This document shows, one piece after another, positions 53,508-64,000 of a DNA stretch of 64,000 nt. The position numbers and the translations under genes were made by a program. The notes beneath the pieces were generated by a model, which was not told the DNA's origin, made no database searches, and saw only the letters and a program-made list of their open reading frames with translations. Origin of the DNA: Phymorhynchus buccinoides (taxonomy: Eukaryota > Mollusca > Gastropoda > Neogastropoda > Raphitomidae); NCBI GenBank assembly GCA_017654935.2, contig CM065695.1, forward strand, positions 24,417,054 through 24,481,053, in the 5' to 3' direction. The first letter of the stretch is position 1. Each line of letters begins with the position of its first letter.

Positions 53508-54093
53508 AACTCAAATTTTCTGAATCATACTCAGACTCAGAGTCAACACTATCAACATCCTCACTGACATCAAAATCATAATAAACATCATTTTCATCAT
53601 CTCCACTATCATCATCATCAACTTTGAAAGGAATCATTGTCTCAAATTTAGGTTGCTGACTCCCTGTTCGTGAATTTAAGTCCCCGCATACCAGCATATG
53701 CACATCATGATTATCTATAACCTCTAGCAAACTGTCTTCTAAAATATTAATGCCGTCATTACATGGTAGCTCTCTATAAGCAGGGCCACCTTCAGGTACC
53801 ACATAACACCCAACTAGTAAAATATCCTTAGTTGTGTTGAACAACTCTTTGCTAATCTTTAACAGAATCAAGTTATCTACATCTGTTCTAATTTGTGTTA
53901 CAAACCGGTTAAGTTTCTTTTTTACCATTACTAAAACCCCGCCTGAGTGTCTACCTCTATGCGAAATTTTCTTTGCTGGAGCATAAAACTTCTCAAAGTC
54001 ATGAAAAACACAGTCAAAATCAAAGTTTTTGCCAACAAATGTTTCTGTGAGGCAAACAAAATCAAAACAGTTTACATAATTTACAAATGACAC
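53500..54093 (-). pseudogene. LINE endonuclease domain (5' part)
   Basis: Reads FDFVCLTETFVGKNFDFDC, RGRHSGGVLVMVKKKLNR and HMLVCGDLNSRTG. These are the TET, SGGV and GDLN motifs of apurinic-type LINE endonucleases. The frame is lost after an acidic stretch near 53510, where the next open frame overlaps it. Confidence 0.88.
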
Positions 54094-54707
54094 ATCATTT
54101 AGCTTGGTTCACATATTTTCTATGTTATAATTGAGGAATTTTAATTCACTTACCGGATGGTTTTGCCCATGTCATTTATGGTTACCTTTTGTTGGACCCT
54201 TCTCTTTGTCACTTCTCTCCAGAAAGGCTCGCATCCCTGTTTGCTTACTTGACACACTCTGTCGTGTCATCGGTCGTGTCACACGAGACTCACTTTCTTT
54301 CTTGTTACTCTCAGAGCTACGTGACCTACCTTGATCATTAGACCTACCACTGATTTCTTTTGCACCCCCAGAAAATCGACGCTCATTTACTGAAATCACT
54401 TAGCACTAGGCCTAGCAGCACTGTTAGATGTGCCAGCACCACCACTATCTTCACTTCCGTTTTCCCTTTTCTCTCCCTTTTTTCCCCTCTCACTTTCAGT
54501 ATGACACATTCCCCCCTTTGAGCCTTGAACATTAGGAGTAGAAACATAACTATCTTTGCATCCATTTCCCTCGCCCTCACTTTTTTCTTCCTCACTATAA
54601 TGTAGATTTAGACTCGTTGTAAACACATCAGTTACGTCCGGAGTGAAAACATTTCCGCTACTACCGTCACCCTTCTCCCCAACTCTTTCCTCACTACTAT
54701 CCGGTAC

Positions 54708-54711
<4 letters not shown>

Positions 54712-54760
<49 letters not shown>
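54712..54760 (+). repeat. (GA)n at the 5' side of the LINE
   Basis: Counterpart of 50100-50151 on the other side of the element. Confidence 0.97.
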
Positions 54761-54763
<3 letters not shown>

Positions 54764-54865
54764 AATGCATGTGTATGTTTCAACAAAATATTGCTGAAGT
54801 GATCATCTCAACAGGTCATTGTTCAGAATTGATCTCATTCTCTCTCTCTCTCTTTTAATTTTCAG

Positions 54866-56219
54866 AGCTACCATACCAAACCAAGGAACTGACCCTGAAC
54901 TTACAACTGCCACCGTTGAAACTCTGGATTTGTCATGTATGCCAAGAAACCAGGCTAATATGGACCGAGAAGCACCTTCCTTACTTCTTTCGCTGCCACC
55001 ATCATCATCATCATCACCACCTTGTCAACCTTCCAATGTTGGCATCTCTGACAGTGCTGTTGGTGGTGGAGGTGAAGGGGACAATCTCCTGGAGTCCCCT
55101 CTTCCTCTCACGCTGGGCATCCTACCCGACGAGATCCTGGGGCATGTCTTCAAGATGCTGCCTATCCTCGAGAGAGGTCGCCTGGCCAACACATGCCACA
55201 GGATGAACGGAATAATGAATTCCACATCCGTTTGGTCCAATGTGTCCGTTCGGCTCACTGACGGAGGTATTGGCAGAGACCAGATGATGATCCAGCATTG
55301 TGAAGAGCATTTCAGAAGTGTTGAAGTGGTTCTACCATCGCTGAGGCTGAGTGCCTTCTCCATGAACAAGGTCCGCAGCTTTGCAGAAAGAGGGGTGCTA
55401 AAGCGTGCGAAACTTGTGCCTGTATTTAGTAGCGATCTGATCAGTATTTTGAATAAGCTGCCTAGTATGATTAAAAAGCGAGCCAAAAATGGGTGTGGTC
55501 CTCACAGTTCTAGATTTAATCCATATGAGCTGCAAGATGCCAATGGCGATAATTGTGATCATCCTGAATCTGTTCAGCCTACTGTCAATAAAGAAGCAGA
55601 AATAATAGAGTTGTTAACAACCAACACTCACATCACTCTGGAAATATACAACGGTCATGGCTTAGGTTACATTGTACAAAACTCTTTGTATTCTGCCACA
55701 AATAAGAGCGAGACAATATGCCAGTCAGTGAGCACATTGATCTTGAATGAAAGCTGGTACGAACATGCACTTACCAAAATCTGTTCACGCAAGTCCCTGA
55801 CCCCAACTGCAGTGCTAGTGTCGGACTTTCCAAACTTACAAAAACTCCAGCTAAGTCTCCATAACCTTAGTGACGAACTCTTGCTAGAACTGTCAAATAC
55901 ATCAGGGGAACGCAGCCAGCTGAAGAAATTGATTCTGCTTCACAAAGACTACATCATGGACATGCGGAGGCGGTTCCCTTCATTGTCATCATCTGCCTGG
56001 TGCCAGCTAACATCGGCTTGCCCAGAACTCACCGTTGAGTGCCGGGTTATGGTACTGTCTGAACAGTTCCCATCTTTGGCTGATCCCATCAAGGCAGAGA
56101 CACCGCTGGTCCGTCTAGAGGTGACAGCGCACAAGGATGACATCAGGAACAGTGACAGCATGCAGAGCATGCAGGAACTGTGTCGGGAACACAAATGTCC
56201 CTTTGCGTTCGTTCCTTAG
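54866..56219 (+). CDS. F-box protein, FBXO39/FBXO33-like, last exon
   Basis: F-box proteins recruit substrates to SCF (SKP1-cullin-1) ubiquitin ligases. The exon follows a clear acceptor (TCTCTTTTAATTTTCAG at 54849-54865) and runs open to TAG. The first Met codons in it are at 54939 and 54960. From 54960 the protein is 419 aa, with a Ser/Pro-rich start and an F-box at residues 55-98 (LPDEILGHVFKMLPILERGR, then a W in SVWSNVSV). Then come leucine-rich segments (FPNLQKLQLSLHNLSDELLL, ACPELTVECRV) in the style of FBXO39 and FBXO33. The C-terminus seems shorter than in those proteins. An upstream exon may exist in or before the LINE. Possible poly(A) signal AATAAA at 56419. Subfamily assignment is tentative. 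Confidence 0.82.
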
Positions 56220-56829
56220 TGGACAGGGTTAGGGAGATGAAACACGAAAGTGAGAGGGAGTAGGACTATCAGGAGATTTAAGGGGAAGAATGAAGTGAGA
56301 GACATGGAAACAGACTGTGTGTGAGAGAGTGCATAAGACAGACAGAGAGGGAGTACAATGTTTTTGTACGCCACTCAGTTAATATTGGAAGGCCTAGTGA
56401 TTTGTCAACAAATTATGAAATAAATTCATGTGGGTTGAGTTTGATTTTTGTTGTTCTTGTTTATTCACGAAGAATATTTAATGCGTTAAAAAGGAATTGC
56501 AAAATAACTATGTTCGTGATTGGCATAATTCTCTTGATTTTATAACGGGTGTTTTTTCTATTTAAAAAAATTAAGACTGATTTTGGAAGACATTACTTTT
56601 CAACCTGTCTTCCTACCACCCAAAAATCCGAGCAAGCCAGCAAGCAAAACGGAGAGAGAGAGAGAGAGACTTGCAAGCTTATATTATAGGAACATAGTTG
56701 TATTCTTTTAGATTACTTTTATTAGCCCTCTACTTCATTACAGAATGGTGAGGGTTTTTTAATTTTTGTACATTCTTTGTTGTTGTTTTGCTTCTGCCCT
56801 CACAATATCATGAGAACTGCTGCATAAAA

Positions 56830-57320
56830 CTCTTCAAATGTTGTGGGTAGTATATAAGTGGCAGCTGCCCTCCTTCCCCTGGCTCAGACAGGTGTCCGGA
56901 GGTAAGTTCGAATGATTTACACTGTCCTGTGGACTTATCTGGCGTTGGTTTCCTCTGTCGGGATCGGCGAGTGCTGGGGTGACTAGGCTTGCTCTTCGGT
57001 GTAGAGTAGCTCCCAGTCGTTCCGATTGGGGCGTCGCGGGATGGCACGGCTCAGGCGTGGTCTCCTCGCGGATTCTGGGTGCGGTGGCGACATTGCGGCA
57101 GCCCCGTCTTGCAGCTTGTGAGTCAGGGATTATACCTCCTGACCACGATGCCCTACTGAGAATCACAGGAAAACATGGGTGTAGATCTCTATGGATTAGA
57201 GATAGGGGCTTCAGCAGGCAGGGATTAGTGGATCCCAACCGGCTAGAAGGCTGCCCTTGTACAATAGCACTAATAACAAGAGTTTCAGTTGTCAAACTGA
57301 AACAACACATTACATGTGTA
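56830..57320 (+). other. GC-rich block of unknown nature
   Basis: Stands out from AT-rich surroundings. Contains TATATAAG at 56851, several CG dinucleotides and closes with the inverted pair GTTTCAGTT / AACTGAAAC near 57280-57303. Could be the 5' UTR or LTR-like part of a retroelement. No coding frame that I recognise. Confidence 0.4.
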
Positions 57321-57349
57321 CTGGAATCAACTGATATGATTCAGTAGCA

Positions 57350-58225
57350 CAAGCCAGCAAACATCACTCTCAGTCCAACACTTGGAAAGGAATGTCATCA
57401 AAAGTTGCAAGGTTGCAACCAAGTGGTTTCCCACTAAAAAATAAACAAAATGGCTAGTAGGCATAGAATTTGGTTCTGGTACCAAAAGAGTTAAAGTCAA
57501 AATCATACACAAAAATAATAAGTGCACATACCAATTCTTTTCACGGACACATCTACTCCTTATTCATCATGGAACATAGGATCTAGATCAAAAATAGAAT
57601 CAAACAAAAACAAATCTCAAGTATTTTTCACCCCTGCCACATTCAATAGTACTCACGAGTTGGGCTAATATGACTGGCAGGTAGAGAGGTTGATTCTACA
57701 GTGTTGACTCAGCCAGGTTTTGGTAGTCTTGTGAGTAAGAGAATGTTAGGCGGTTTGCCTCCCACTAATTTTAGTTTAAATATATAGGGGTCTATAATTG
57801 GTTAGTAGCAGTCGACCACAAGACAGTCATGCGCATATGACGTCATAATCACAAGCCTAAATTCCTATACTGCGTGTAGAGGAGAAAGAGAGAAAGCGGG
57901 GTGTGCGTGTCACATCATCACACCCACCCTCTTCCATGACTGGCTGATCCACCCCTGTACATGGTTGCATTTTTATGTTCTGTTGTCTCTTTTCAATGTG
58001 CAGAATATTTTCTTTCATTCATACATTTTTTATTGTTGATTGTGATTTAAGGCAATGTGAGGCAATAATTTCTACTTTTTTTCATTCATGATTTAAGTGA
58101 TTTTTATATGTTTGTGTACATAAGGTATGATGCTAAGAATTAAAAAAAAGACATTATTATAAAGTGTTTTTGTAGCATTTACTAAGACGCATAACTTAAC
58201 AAATCCATCCATCTTGCCCGTGTGT
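57350..58225. other. No gene seen
   Basis: AT-rich intergenic sequence. I see no coding, RNA or clear repeat signal. Confidence 0.6.
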
Positions 58226-58227
58226 CT

Positions 58228-58342
58228 GTGCCCCCCCCCCCCCCCCCCTGCTGTCAATCCTGACCCCCCCCCTCCTTGCTGTCAATCCTGACCCCCCCCC
58301 CCCCTCCTTGCTGTCAATCCTGACCCCCCCCCCCCCCCCCCG
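58228..58342 (+). repeat. Poly-C minisatellite, four units
   Basis: Units of C(8-18) followed by TCCTTGCTGTCAATCCTGA. The complementary strand has four G runs longer than seven. Other long C or G runs are at 1650, 16867, 38675, 40576, 40749, 50402 and 59350. Confidence 0.93.
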
Positions 58343-58379
58343 GCTTCAACATGTTCTTATGCCGCTGTATTATCTTTAT

Positions 58380-58920
58380 TTAAATTTAGATTGTCAATTG
58401 AAGTTGGAAGACATCATAATGTTCCAAGAGAATTGCGTATTTGTCGTAATTGCGAAATGGGTGAAATAGGAGATGAATTTCATTGTATAAGGGAATGTCC
58501 AAAATATAATGAACTTCGTGAAGAATCATTCCTAAAAAATACCTAAAACCAAAATCTGTTTTTAATTTCTGTAATTTATTTTGACACGGTCGACACATTT
58601 GTTTGAATATTAGTAAATTTCAAAAAAATCGAGAAGAGCACTTTCTTTTACAGCTCACCAGGGACGGTATTCACGTTGAGATAGCATGAGACTTAGCATG
58701 ATGCTAACTTAGAAGCTCTTCCAATGTCCTATAGGATTTAATAGGACTTTTGGAAGAGCTTCTAAGTTAGCATCATGCTAAGTCTCATGCTATCTCGACA
58801 TGAATACCGTCCCAGGCTATTATGTTCACACTTTGTTCTGATTGAGTTTTATGCTTTGTTGTATTTGTATCGTCCATGCCCCAAGAGGGGTCAAAGGATT
58901 AAAATTCTTGATTCTTGTGA
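58380..58920 (+). pseudogene. 5'-truncated LINE copy, interrupted by a foldback element
   Basis: Reads LSIEVGRHHNVPRELRICRN, then CEMGEIGDEFHCIRECPKYN. Same C-terminal motif and same 3' end (CATGCCCCAAGAGGGGTCAA) as 33850-34685. Confidence 0.8.
58659..58815. mobile_element. Foldback element H, short copy, nested in a LINE tail
   Basis: Near-perfect hairpin with arms of about 70 bases (GACGGTATTCACGTTGAGAT ... inverted). It interrupts the LINE fragment at 58380-58920. Confidence 0.85.
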
Positions 58921-59643
58921 ATCACTGGGTGTAGATTTCATTATTTGAGTGTGTGTCAGACCTGGTTACTCTACACATTTTGATTAGCATTCTACACAAT
59001 TCAGACCCCTGTTACTGATAATTGATAACTTTACTCTGCAATCTTTGACTGTAAGTGCTACATATGTTTCAGAGAACTCGACTGTGATTTTTAAATCTTT
59101 GTTTACCGGGCAGTCTTTTTTTCTTATGGGGAGGAGGGGAGGACAAGGGAAGGTTTAACAGAGTATCACTAGGTTACTCCTTATCCATTATTGTCTCTCT
59201 CACAAACACATACACACATTCTTACACACACACACATTCTTACACACACCACAAAATACTATTGTTATTTGCAGGAATCGCTTTTACCGTTTTAATGGAC
59301 GGATGTAAAATCGATGAACACACACATTCAAGGAGAGAGAGAGAGAGAGGGGGGGGGGGGGGGGGGGGGGGGGAAGATACTGGTCATTTCCATGCACACT
59401 ATTTTCATCTTCCAAAATGAAATTTCTTTGCTTTTAATTTCCTTAGAAACCTTTTTTTTCTCCATTTAAATCAATGCATTACGGTTTTATTTAATCATGA
59501 GCATGCACAAGGTTACCCTTTAGTTTCAGATCTGAGGTTTTCAAACAAAACAGCAAAAAAGAGGGTTGTGTAAGATGGGAATTAAGTAACGAGGAATATG
59601 ATAAGACGCTTTACAAAAATCACACTTTGTGAAAGAAATCAAA

Positions 59644-59827
59644 TACAGTGGAACCTCCCTTATATTAAGACACCCCCCCTTAGAAGACTCCCGTATTATA
59701 AGACCTACTTCTCTAAGACATTGCCCTTCTTTGTAAGTATTAAAATTACCTCCCTTATAAGACCCCTCCCTCATAAGACCTCATTTTGGATGATTTTTGA
59801 ATGTCTTATAAGGGAGGTTCCACTGTA
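59644..59827 (+). mobile_element. TA-flanked MITE F, copy 2
   Basis: CAGTGGAACCTCCCTTATAT at the left, TAAGGGAGGTTCCACTG at the right, between TA dinucleotides. 184 bp. Confidence 0.88.
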
Positions 59828-60299
59828 CTTTGAGAGAAATAAGGAAACAAATCCGGGCACACATTTCCAGAGACAAACCCATAGTCAGAGGGAGGAGAAG
59901 GGTGCATTACAAAAAGAAGTTCTGGAAAGTTCTTACTTTCAAATGGATTTTTGTCAGTAAGACAACACCACAGAGTCACTTTATGACGATTTGTGTACTG
60001 TCAATTGTAGGCAGTCACATTAATATAATACCAAATTTTACGGACTATAAGCCAAATAAGGCGATACCTTTTTTCCTACACTGAGACCCCTGCGCCTTAT
60101 AATGTGACTGATAATATAGTAAGAAACTATAACAACAACAGAGTTAGAGCTTAAAGATTAGGCGCTATAAAAGTTGTCTTAATAAAATTAACACACACTC
60201 AGTGTCTCAACTTTGCCATTTGTAGGCTCTCCTTTTTTCCATGGTTATTATGAATTGTATTCAGTCTCTCTCCTTTTTTTTTCTTCTTTTTTTTTGTGT

Positions 60300-60430
60300 G
60301 TGTGACTTTTCTACTCAGTTTTTCTTTCCTATTTTGCTATGCTACCTTCTTGTCGTTGCCACACTGAAGACGGGCTTATGGCCAGAAACGTTTGTTTTGT
60401 TTCCAATAAAAGGGACCTCAATCTACCAGC
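60300..60430 (+). repeat. Probable LINE 3' end
   Basis: CACACTGAAGACGGGCTTAT and CCAGAAACG, then CCAATAAAAGGGACC. Resembles LINE 3' UTR wording but I have no second copy here. Confidence 0.4.
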
Positions 60431-60965
60431 CTCGAATTGAGTGTTTTTTGTGCCCCAGTGGTCATTTATATTCTCAAGTATAATAACAAAATCTGAGTTT
60501 TGTGTAAAATTTGGGGTGTGCGCCTTATAATCAGGTACGCCTTGTAGTCCGTAAAATACAATACACAAAACTTAAGGCTATATCCACATTTATGACCATA
60601 ATGGAGATAGTGACAGCAAAGAATAAGAAAGGCTGATTTAGATTCTCTTCTCAAGACAGATGAAAAGTCAATCCCTTTCATAAATTGTCATTTTATTTTT
60701 GCAAATGGAGTTAGTATCACTGTATAGTCCGTAAAATAGGGTGTATATAACAACCTTCATGAATAAACATTACACCTTCTGCATGTTGATCAATCATGCA
60801 AATTCTATATTTCTGGGACTGTAAGGCACACCTCATTACAAAGCCACCCCCAAATGTTACACAACATTCAGATTTTGTTACTAGATTTTCTTGCTATATT
60901 ATTAGTCATATTATAATGTCTTAGTCTGAGATCAAAAGTGTCACCTTAATGTCCAGAAAATACAG

Positions 60966-61103
60966 TACAGTGGAACCTTCAAAAATCATCCAAAATGAGG
61001 TCTTATAATATAAGGGAGGGGTCTTAAAGAGAGGTAATTTTAATACTTCCAAAGAAGGGCAATGTTTCAGAGAAGTAGGTCTTATACGGGAGGTTCCACT
61101 GTA
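60966..61103 (+). mobile_element. TA-flanked MITE F, copy 3
   Basis: Shorter copy. CAGTGGAACCTTC at the left, GGGAGGTTCCACTG at the right, TA flanks. Confidence 0.85.
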
Positions 61104-61152
61104 CTTCAACGTAGTACACATGATCAAAATAACGTAGTAGAAATGATTTTCA

Positions 61153-61714
61153 TTAAAGGTGAACTCGGACAGATGAGTTTTTACAAGAAACACGTCGAGA
61201 TCACCAGAAAGACAGCCTTTTCAAGGATCGGAACACTCACTTTGATCTGGTTTCTTATAAATTAAACCGTCAAAACGGCGATTCTTCCTTGGCGGAGATG
61301 CCAGAGATAGTAGCCATTTTGGATGGGGTGGGTGGAGGTCACTCATTGTGGTTGAAGCGATTTCTTTTTTTGTAGTGCAGTAAAAAAATAAAAAAAGGAG
61401 TACTTTCCTTTGTTGTGAGCGAAACACCTTTAGATAAACTGTATACAATTAAAAAAAGAAAAGAAAAAAAGGCCTATTGCGAAACATTCGTGCAAATGAT
61501 TTGGTCTAAACACAGGCGGCCATTCAAAAAGAGACGGCAAACGCCTTTTCTTTGGGTGAAAGAATTTGACTTCCAGCACCTCCGCCAAGGAGGAATCGCC
61601 TTTTTGACATCTGGGAAACCAGAGCAAAGTGAGTGTTGCGATCTCTGTAAAGGGCGTTTTCCTGCTGATCTGGACATGTTTTGTTGCAACTCATCCGTCA
61701 GGGTGCCCCTTTAA
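61153..61714 (+). mobile_element. TTAA-flanked MITE A, copy 4
   Basis: Left end TTAAAGGTGAACTCGGACAG, right end CAGGGTGCCCCTTTAA. Intergenic, while the other three copies are in OPLAH introns. Confidence 0.9.
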
Positions 61715-62278
61715 AGAAACATGACAATTTTTTAAAATCTAAAATACAGGTATGTGAATTCATACTCTGATACTGTACTGCCATTTAATTTTGGAGAAGA
61801 GAACAGGAGTAACTGTTATCCCCAAACAACGCCATTCTTTGATGTTTATGCCCCTCATCCATTTGTAGGACACTTTCGATGTCTTTGCCGCTAGTTTGTG
61901 CCACACCTGGCAGGATTTTCATTTATAGTTATGTAGGTATAATATTGATCCCACACAGTCAAACCCTTTTTATAAGACCCTCTGTCAAGAGACCTCCTCT
62001 CATCTAAGACCATTTTTTTCAGGGGGGGCCAAATGTTCTTACTGTAAAAATGGCCTCCATTATAGGACTCCCCTCCAATTTAAGATACATTTTCCTGCCT
62101 TTTGGTAGGGGGGGGGGGGGTGTCTTAAAATAGATATTTGTAAATTGTTGTGATCCTCAGAACCCAGATTTTATTTCTCTGAAGGTCTTACAGGACCAAC
62201 ATTTTTTTGTTTCTAAGGTACTCTCTCACACTCCTCTGCATGCATGCTGCTGCAGCTTAGAGTGTATGCATGTGCGTG

Positions 62279-62460
62279 TCAAGTCAAGTCAAGTCAAAAT
62301 GATCTTTATTGATGATAAAAGAGTAAGCTTGATAAAGCTTTTTTACATCCTGTCGTCATAAATAAATAAGAAAAACAATGAACGCAAACAAATACAGCAT
62401 ATACTGGAGAAAAATCAACCACAATCAAAAATCATGGGGAAAATACATACACTTTATGTA
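62279..62460 (-). mobile_element. LINE 3' tail with (TCAAG)n end
   Basis: (TCAAG)n then AATGATCTTTATTGATG, GAGTAAGCTTGATAAAGC and TTTTTTACATCC, related to 41952-42101. It is next to a short GT run. Confidence 0.7.
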
Positions 62461-62519
62461 TCATACACATCCATGTGTGTGTGTGTGAGCGCATGGGTGT
62501 GCGTGTATCTGTGCATGCC

Positions 62520-63196
62520 GATCTGCACTGAAGTGACAGGGTGAACACAAATGTCTTCTTCCAGTTGAGGATGTTTATCCTGCCCCGCACTCACAGGTCT
62601 TCATTCAGACCATTAATAGCGCACATGATTCGTGCTATGTGAATTCGTGTCATCCATCCCACCAGCGCACACGGCTTACTCGCACCAAACAGTGGGATCT
62701 TTAACTCTTCTGGTACCATGGGCGAATACATTCACCCAGTACATCACACTTGTGACTTCACTCCCACCAAACGCAAAGACATTCACTGCCAAGTACTCTA
62801 CCATGTGTTTGTCTACTTTCAGAGCTTATGTCAGTGATTTTTCTATAGTAATAAGAGCAATGCATGCGCACTCGAAAAAATAGTTACTCCCCTTGTGTCG
62901 GTTCAAATGCTACGGAAAACCAAGAAATACATGGCGCCAGAAGAGTTAAGATCTAAGATCTTGTGCATGCATTGGCACATGGGACCTCGGTTTTTGAAGT
63001 CTTATCCAAGGGACTTTTTCCCCAACTGACGTCAGGTACCCATGGGTGTAGTGAGGAAAGTAGGAGTAAAGTGCCTTTCCCAAGGACACACCACTGTAAA
63101 CCGAGCTGGGTTTGAGCATGCACACTCGCAAACCTGACGGATTAGTCATTACGAGCTAGTGACTCAGACTTACCAACTGAGCTACAGCGGCTCCTT
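62520..63196 (-). mobile_element. tRNA-headed SINE on the minus strand, split by MITE C
   Basis: The minus-strand head starts at 63196 with GGAGCCGCTGTAGCTCAG and TTGGTAAG, an A box. The body runs leftward and is interrupted at 62701-62951. Confidence 0.75.
62701..62951 (+). mobile_element. TTAA-flanked MITE C, copy 2, nested in a SINE
   Basis: Left end TTAACTCTTCTGGTACC, right end GGCGCCAGAAGAGTTAA, a clear inverted pair. It interrupts the SINE that continues at 62952-63196. Confidence 0.87.
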
Positions 63197-63601
63197 ATGT
63201 AATTGGGTGTGTATTGATTTGTACAGGGAGGTAAAAATAGCATACATCATTCAAGAAAGTACGCATATTTACAAAATAAATTATTTTTAGTTTGCACAAA
63301 AACAATAAGCAAACACGATTTTATTCTTAACAAAAAGACCATTTCAATCAACATGAGCATTTTGATAGGCCTCAAACAACATTGATCTAAATCCCTCAAA
63401 ATCATTTGCTAAGCAGATGACAAATTATCAAAATGGCGTTTTTCACACTGCAAACATAAGCATATGGGAAATAAATGCAATGCCAAAGTCATGCAATCAT
63501 AATTTATTGCAGTTTTAACTCTTCGCATGATTATTTAGTTCACTACAAGGCTTCTATAACTTACAAACTACGCAAAGCCTTTACAAAATCTCTCAACATA
63601 A

Positions 63602-63976
63602 CGTAAAAAAATGGACTATAAGCCGCACCTGTATATAAACTGCATCGCTTAAATTGACAGAATATGAAGTATTTATTCAAATATAAGCTGCATTCGCAAA
63701 AAGGTGTTAAAGTTAAAGCAAAAAGCAGTAGATTCTACCTTATCACAGAAAATGAACACAGTGCACATTCTCCTATTACATGAGAATTTGATTCAATTAA
63801 TTGTGAAAACCGATTTTGAGAGCTCAAAATAGAGTGGAGAATGTGGCTGGAAATAAATTTAATTATACTGATAAATATAGAATTGAAAAAAAATCCACAT
63901 TTTAGTCACATTGGTGTACAAGCCGCATGGGCCAAAGTTGAGGAAAAAAGCTGCTTAAAGTCAGCATTTTACGGTA
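63602..63976 (+). mobile_element. TA-flanked MITE E, second copy
   Basis: Left end CGTAAAAAAATGGACTATAA then GCCGCACCTG, right end GCATTTTACGGTA. Same ends as 16211-16683. Confidence 0.75.
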
Positions 63977-64000
63977 TTTACTATCAATGGCTCTGCAGTT

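Larger units (their letters stand above)
50153..54711 (-). mobile_element. Nearly full-length, inactivated non-LTR retrotransposon inside a (GA)n tract
   Basis: Order on the minus strand: a charged, low-complexity region (54626-54172, ORF1-like), an exonuclease-endonuclease-phosphatase domain, reverse transcriptase, and a C-terminal zinc-like domain. The 3' tail is (ATTTG)n at 50153-50175. (GA)n lies on both sides (50100-50151 and 54712-54760), so it appears to have inserted into a GA microsatellite. I do not assign the clade. Confidence 0.9.

Noticed and set aside
54172..54626. Lys/Glu/Ser-rich open frames as an independent gene
   Set aside because: Position and composition fit the ORF1-like part of the LINE. 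No separate gene is supported.
56834..57347. Open frames in the GC-rich block
   Set aside because: They overlap on both strands, show no domain and lack splice or start context.

Overview
This is eukaryotic, repeat-rich DNA with one dominant gene. It has long introns with GT-AG boundaries, many dinucleotide and trinucleotide microsatellites, non-LTR retrotransposon fragments, tRNA-headed SINEs and numerous short inverted-repeat elements. The style fits an invertebrate metazoan. A marine gastropod or other mollusc is my best guess, but that is inference: no species-diagnostic gene is present.

Positions 1218-42500 on the minus strand hold 24 consecutive coding exons of 5-oxoprolinase (OPLAH), the ATP-dependent enzyme of the gamma-glutamyl cycle. 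Every visible exon joins the next in phase, giving about 930 codons. The initiator codon lies in, or is hidden by, a 500-base assembly gap (42501-43000). The C-terminal part of the HyuB domain lies beyond the left edge.

The most striking signal is in how this gene's splice sites sit in tandem repeats. The 3' ends of four exons (E8, E12, E19, E21), with their 5' splice sites, and the 5' end of a fifth (E13), with its 3' splice site, have been tandemly copied into the adjoining introns, from 3 to about 21 extra times. A sixth exon (E17) has a 12-copy array pressed against its acceptor. In E8 the copies keep the reading frame and each carries a donor and an acceptor-like sequence.

The introns are also packed with mobile elements. 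There are three TTAA-flanked MITE families (four, three and two copies), three groups of TA-flanked MITEs, a hAT-like MITE whose 8-bp target duplication is confirmed by an empty site, foldback elements, and SINEs, one of which abuts the acceptor of E9.

Right of the gap, 43001-44450 is an L2/CR1-like LINE 3' fragment. 45092-45248 is a small retroposon whose head is the 5' end of U2 snRNA, flanked by perfect 11-bp target duplications. 46290-49700 is a three-level nest: an RT gene split by a second LINE, which itself contains a 2.3-kb terminal-inverted-repeat element with repeated 15-bp boxes. 50153-54711 is a nearly full-length but broken LINE sitting inside a (GA)n tract. 54866-56219 is the last exon of an F-box protein gene, plus strand. 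The remainder (56.2-64 kb) is intergenic, with repeat fragments and no further gene that I can support.
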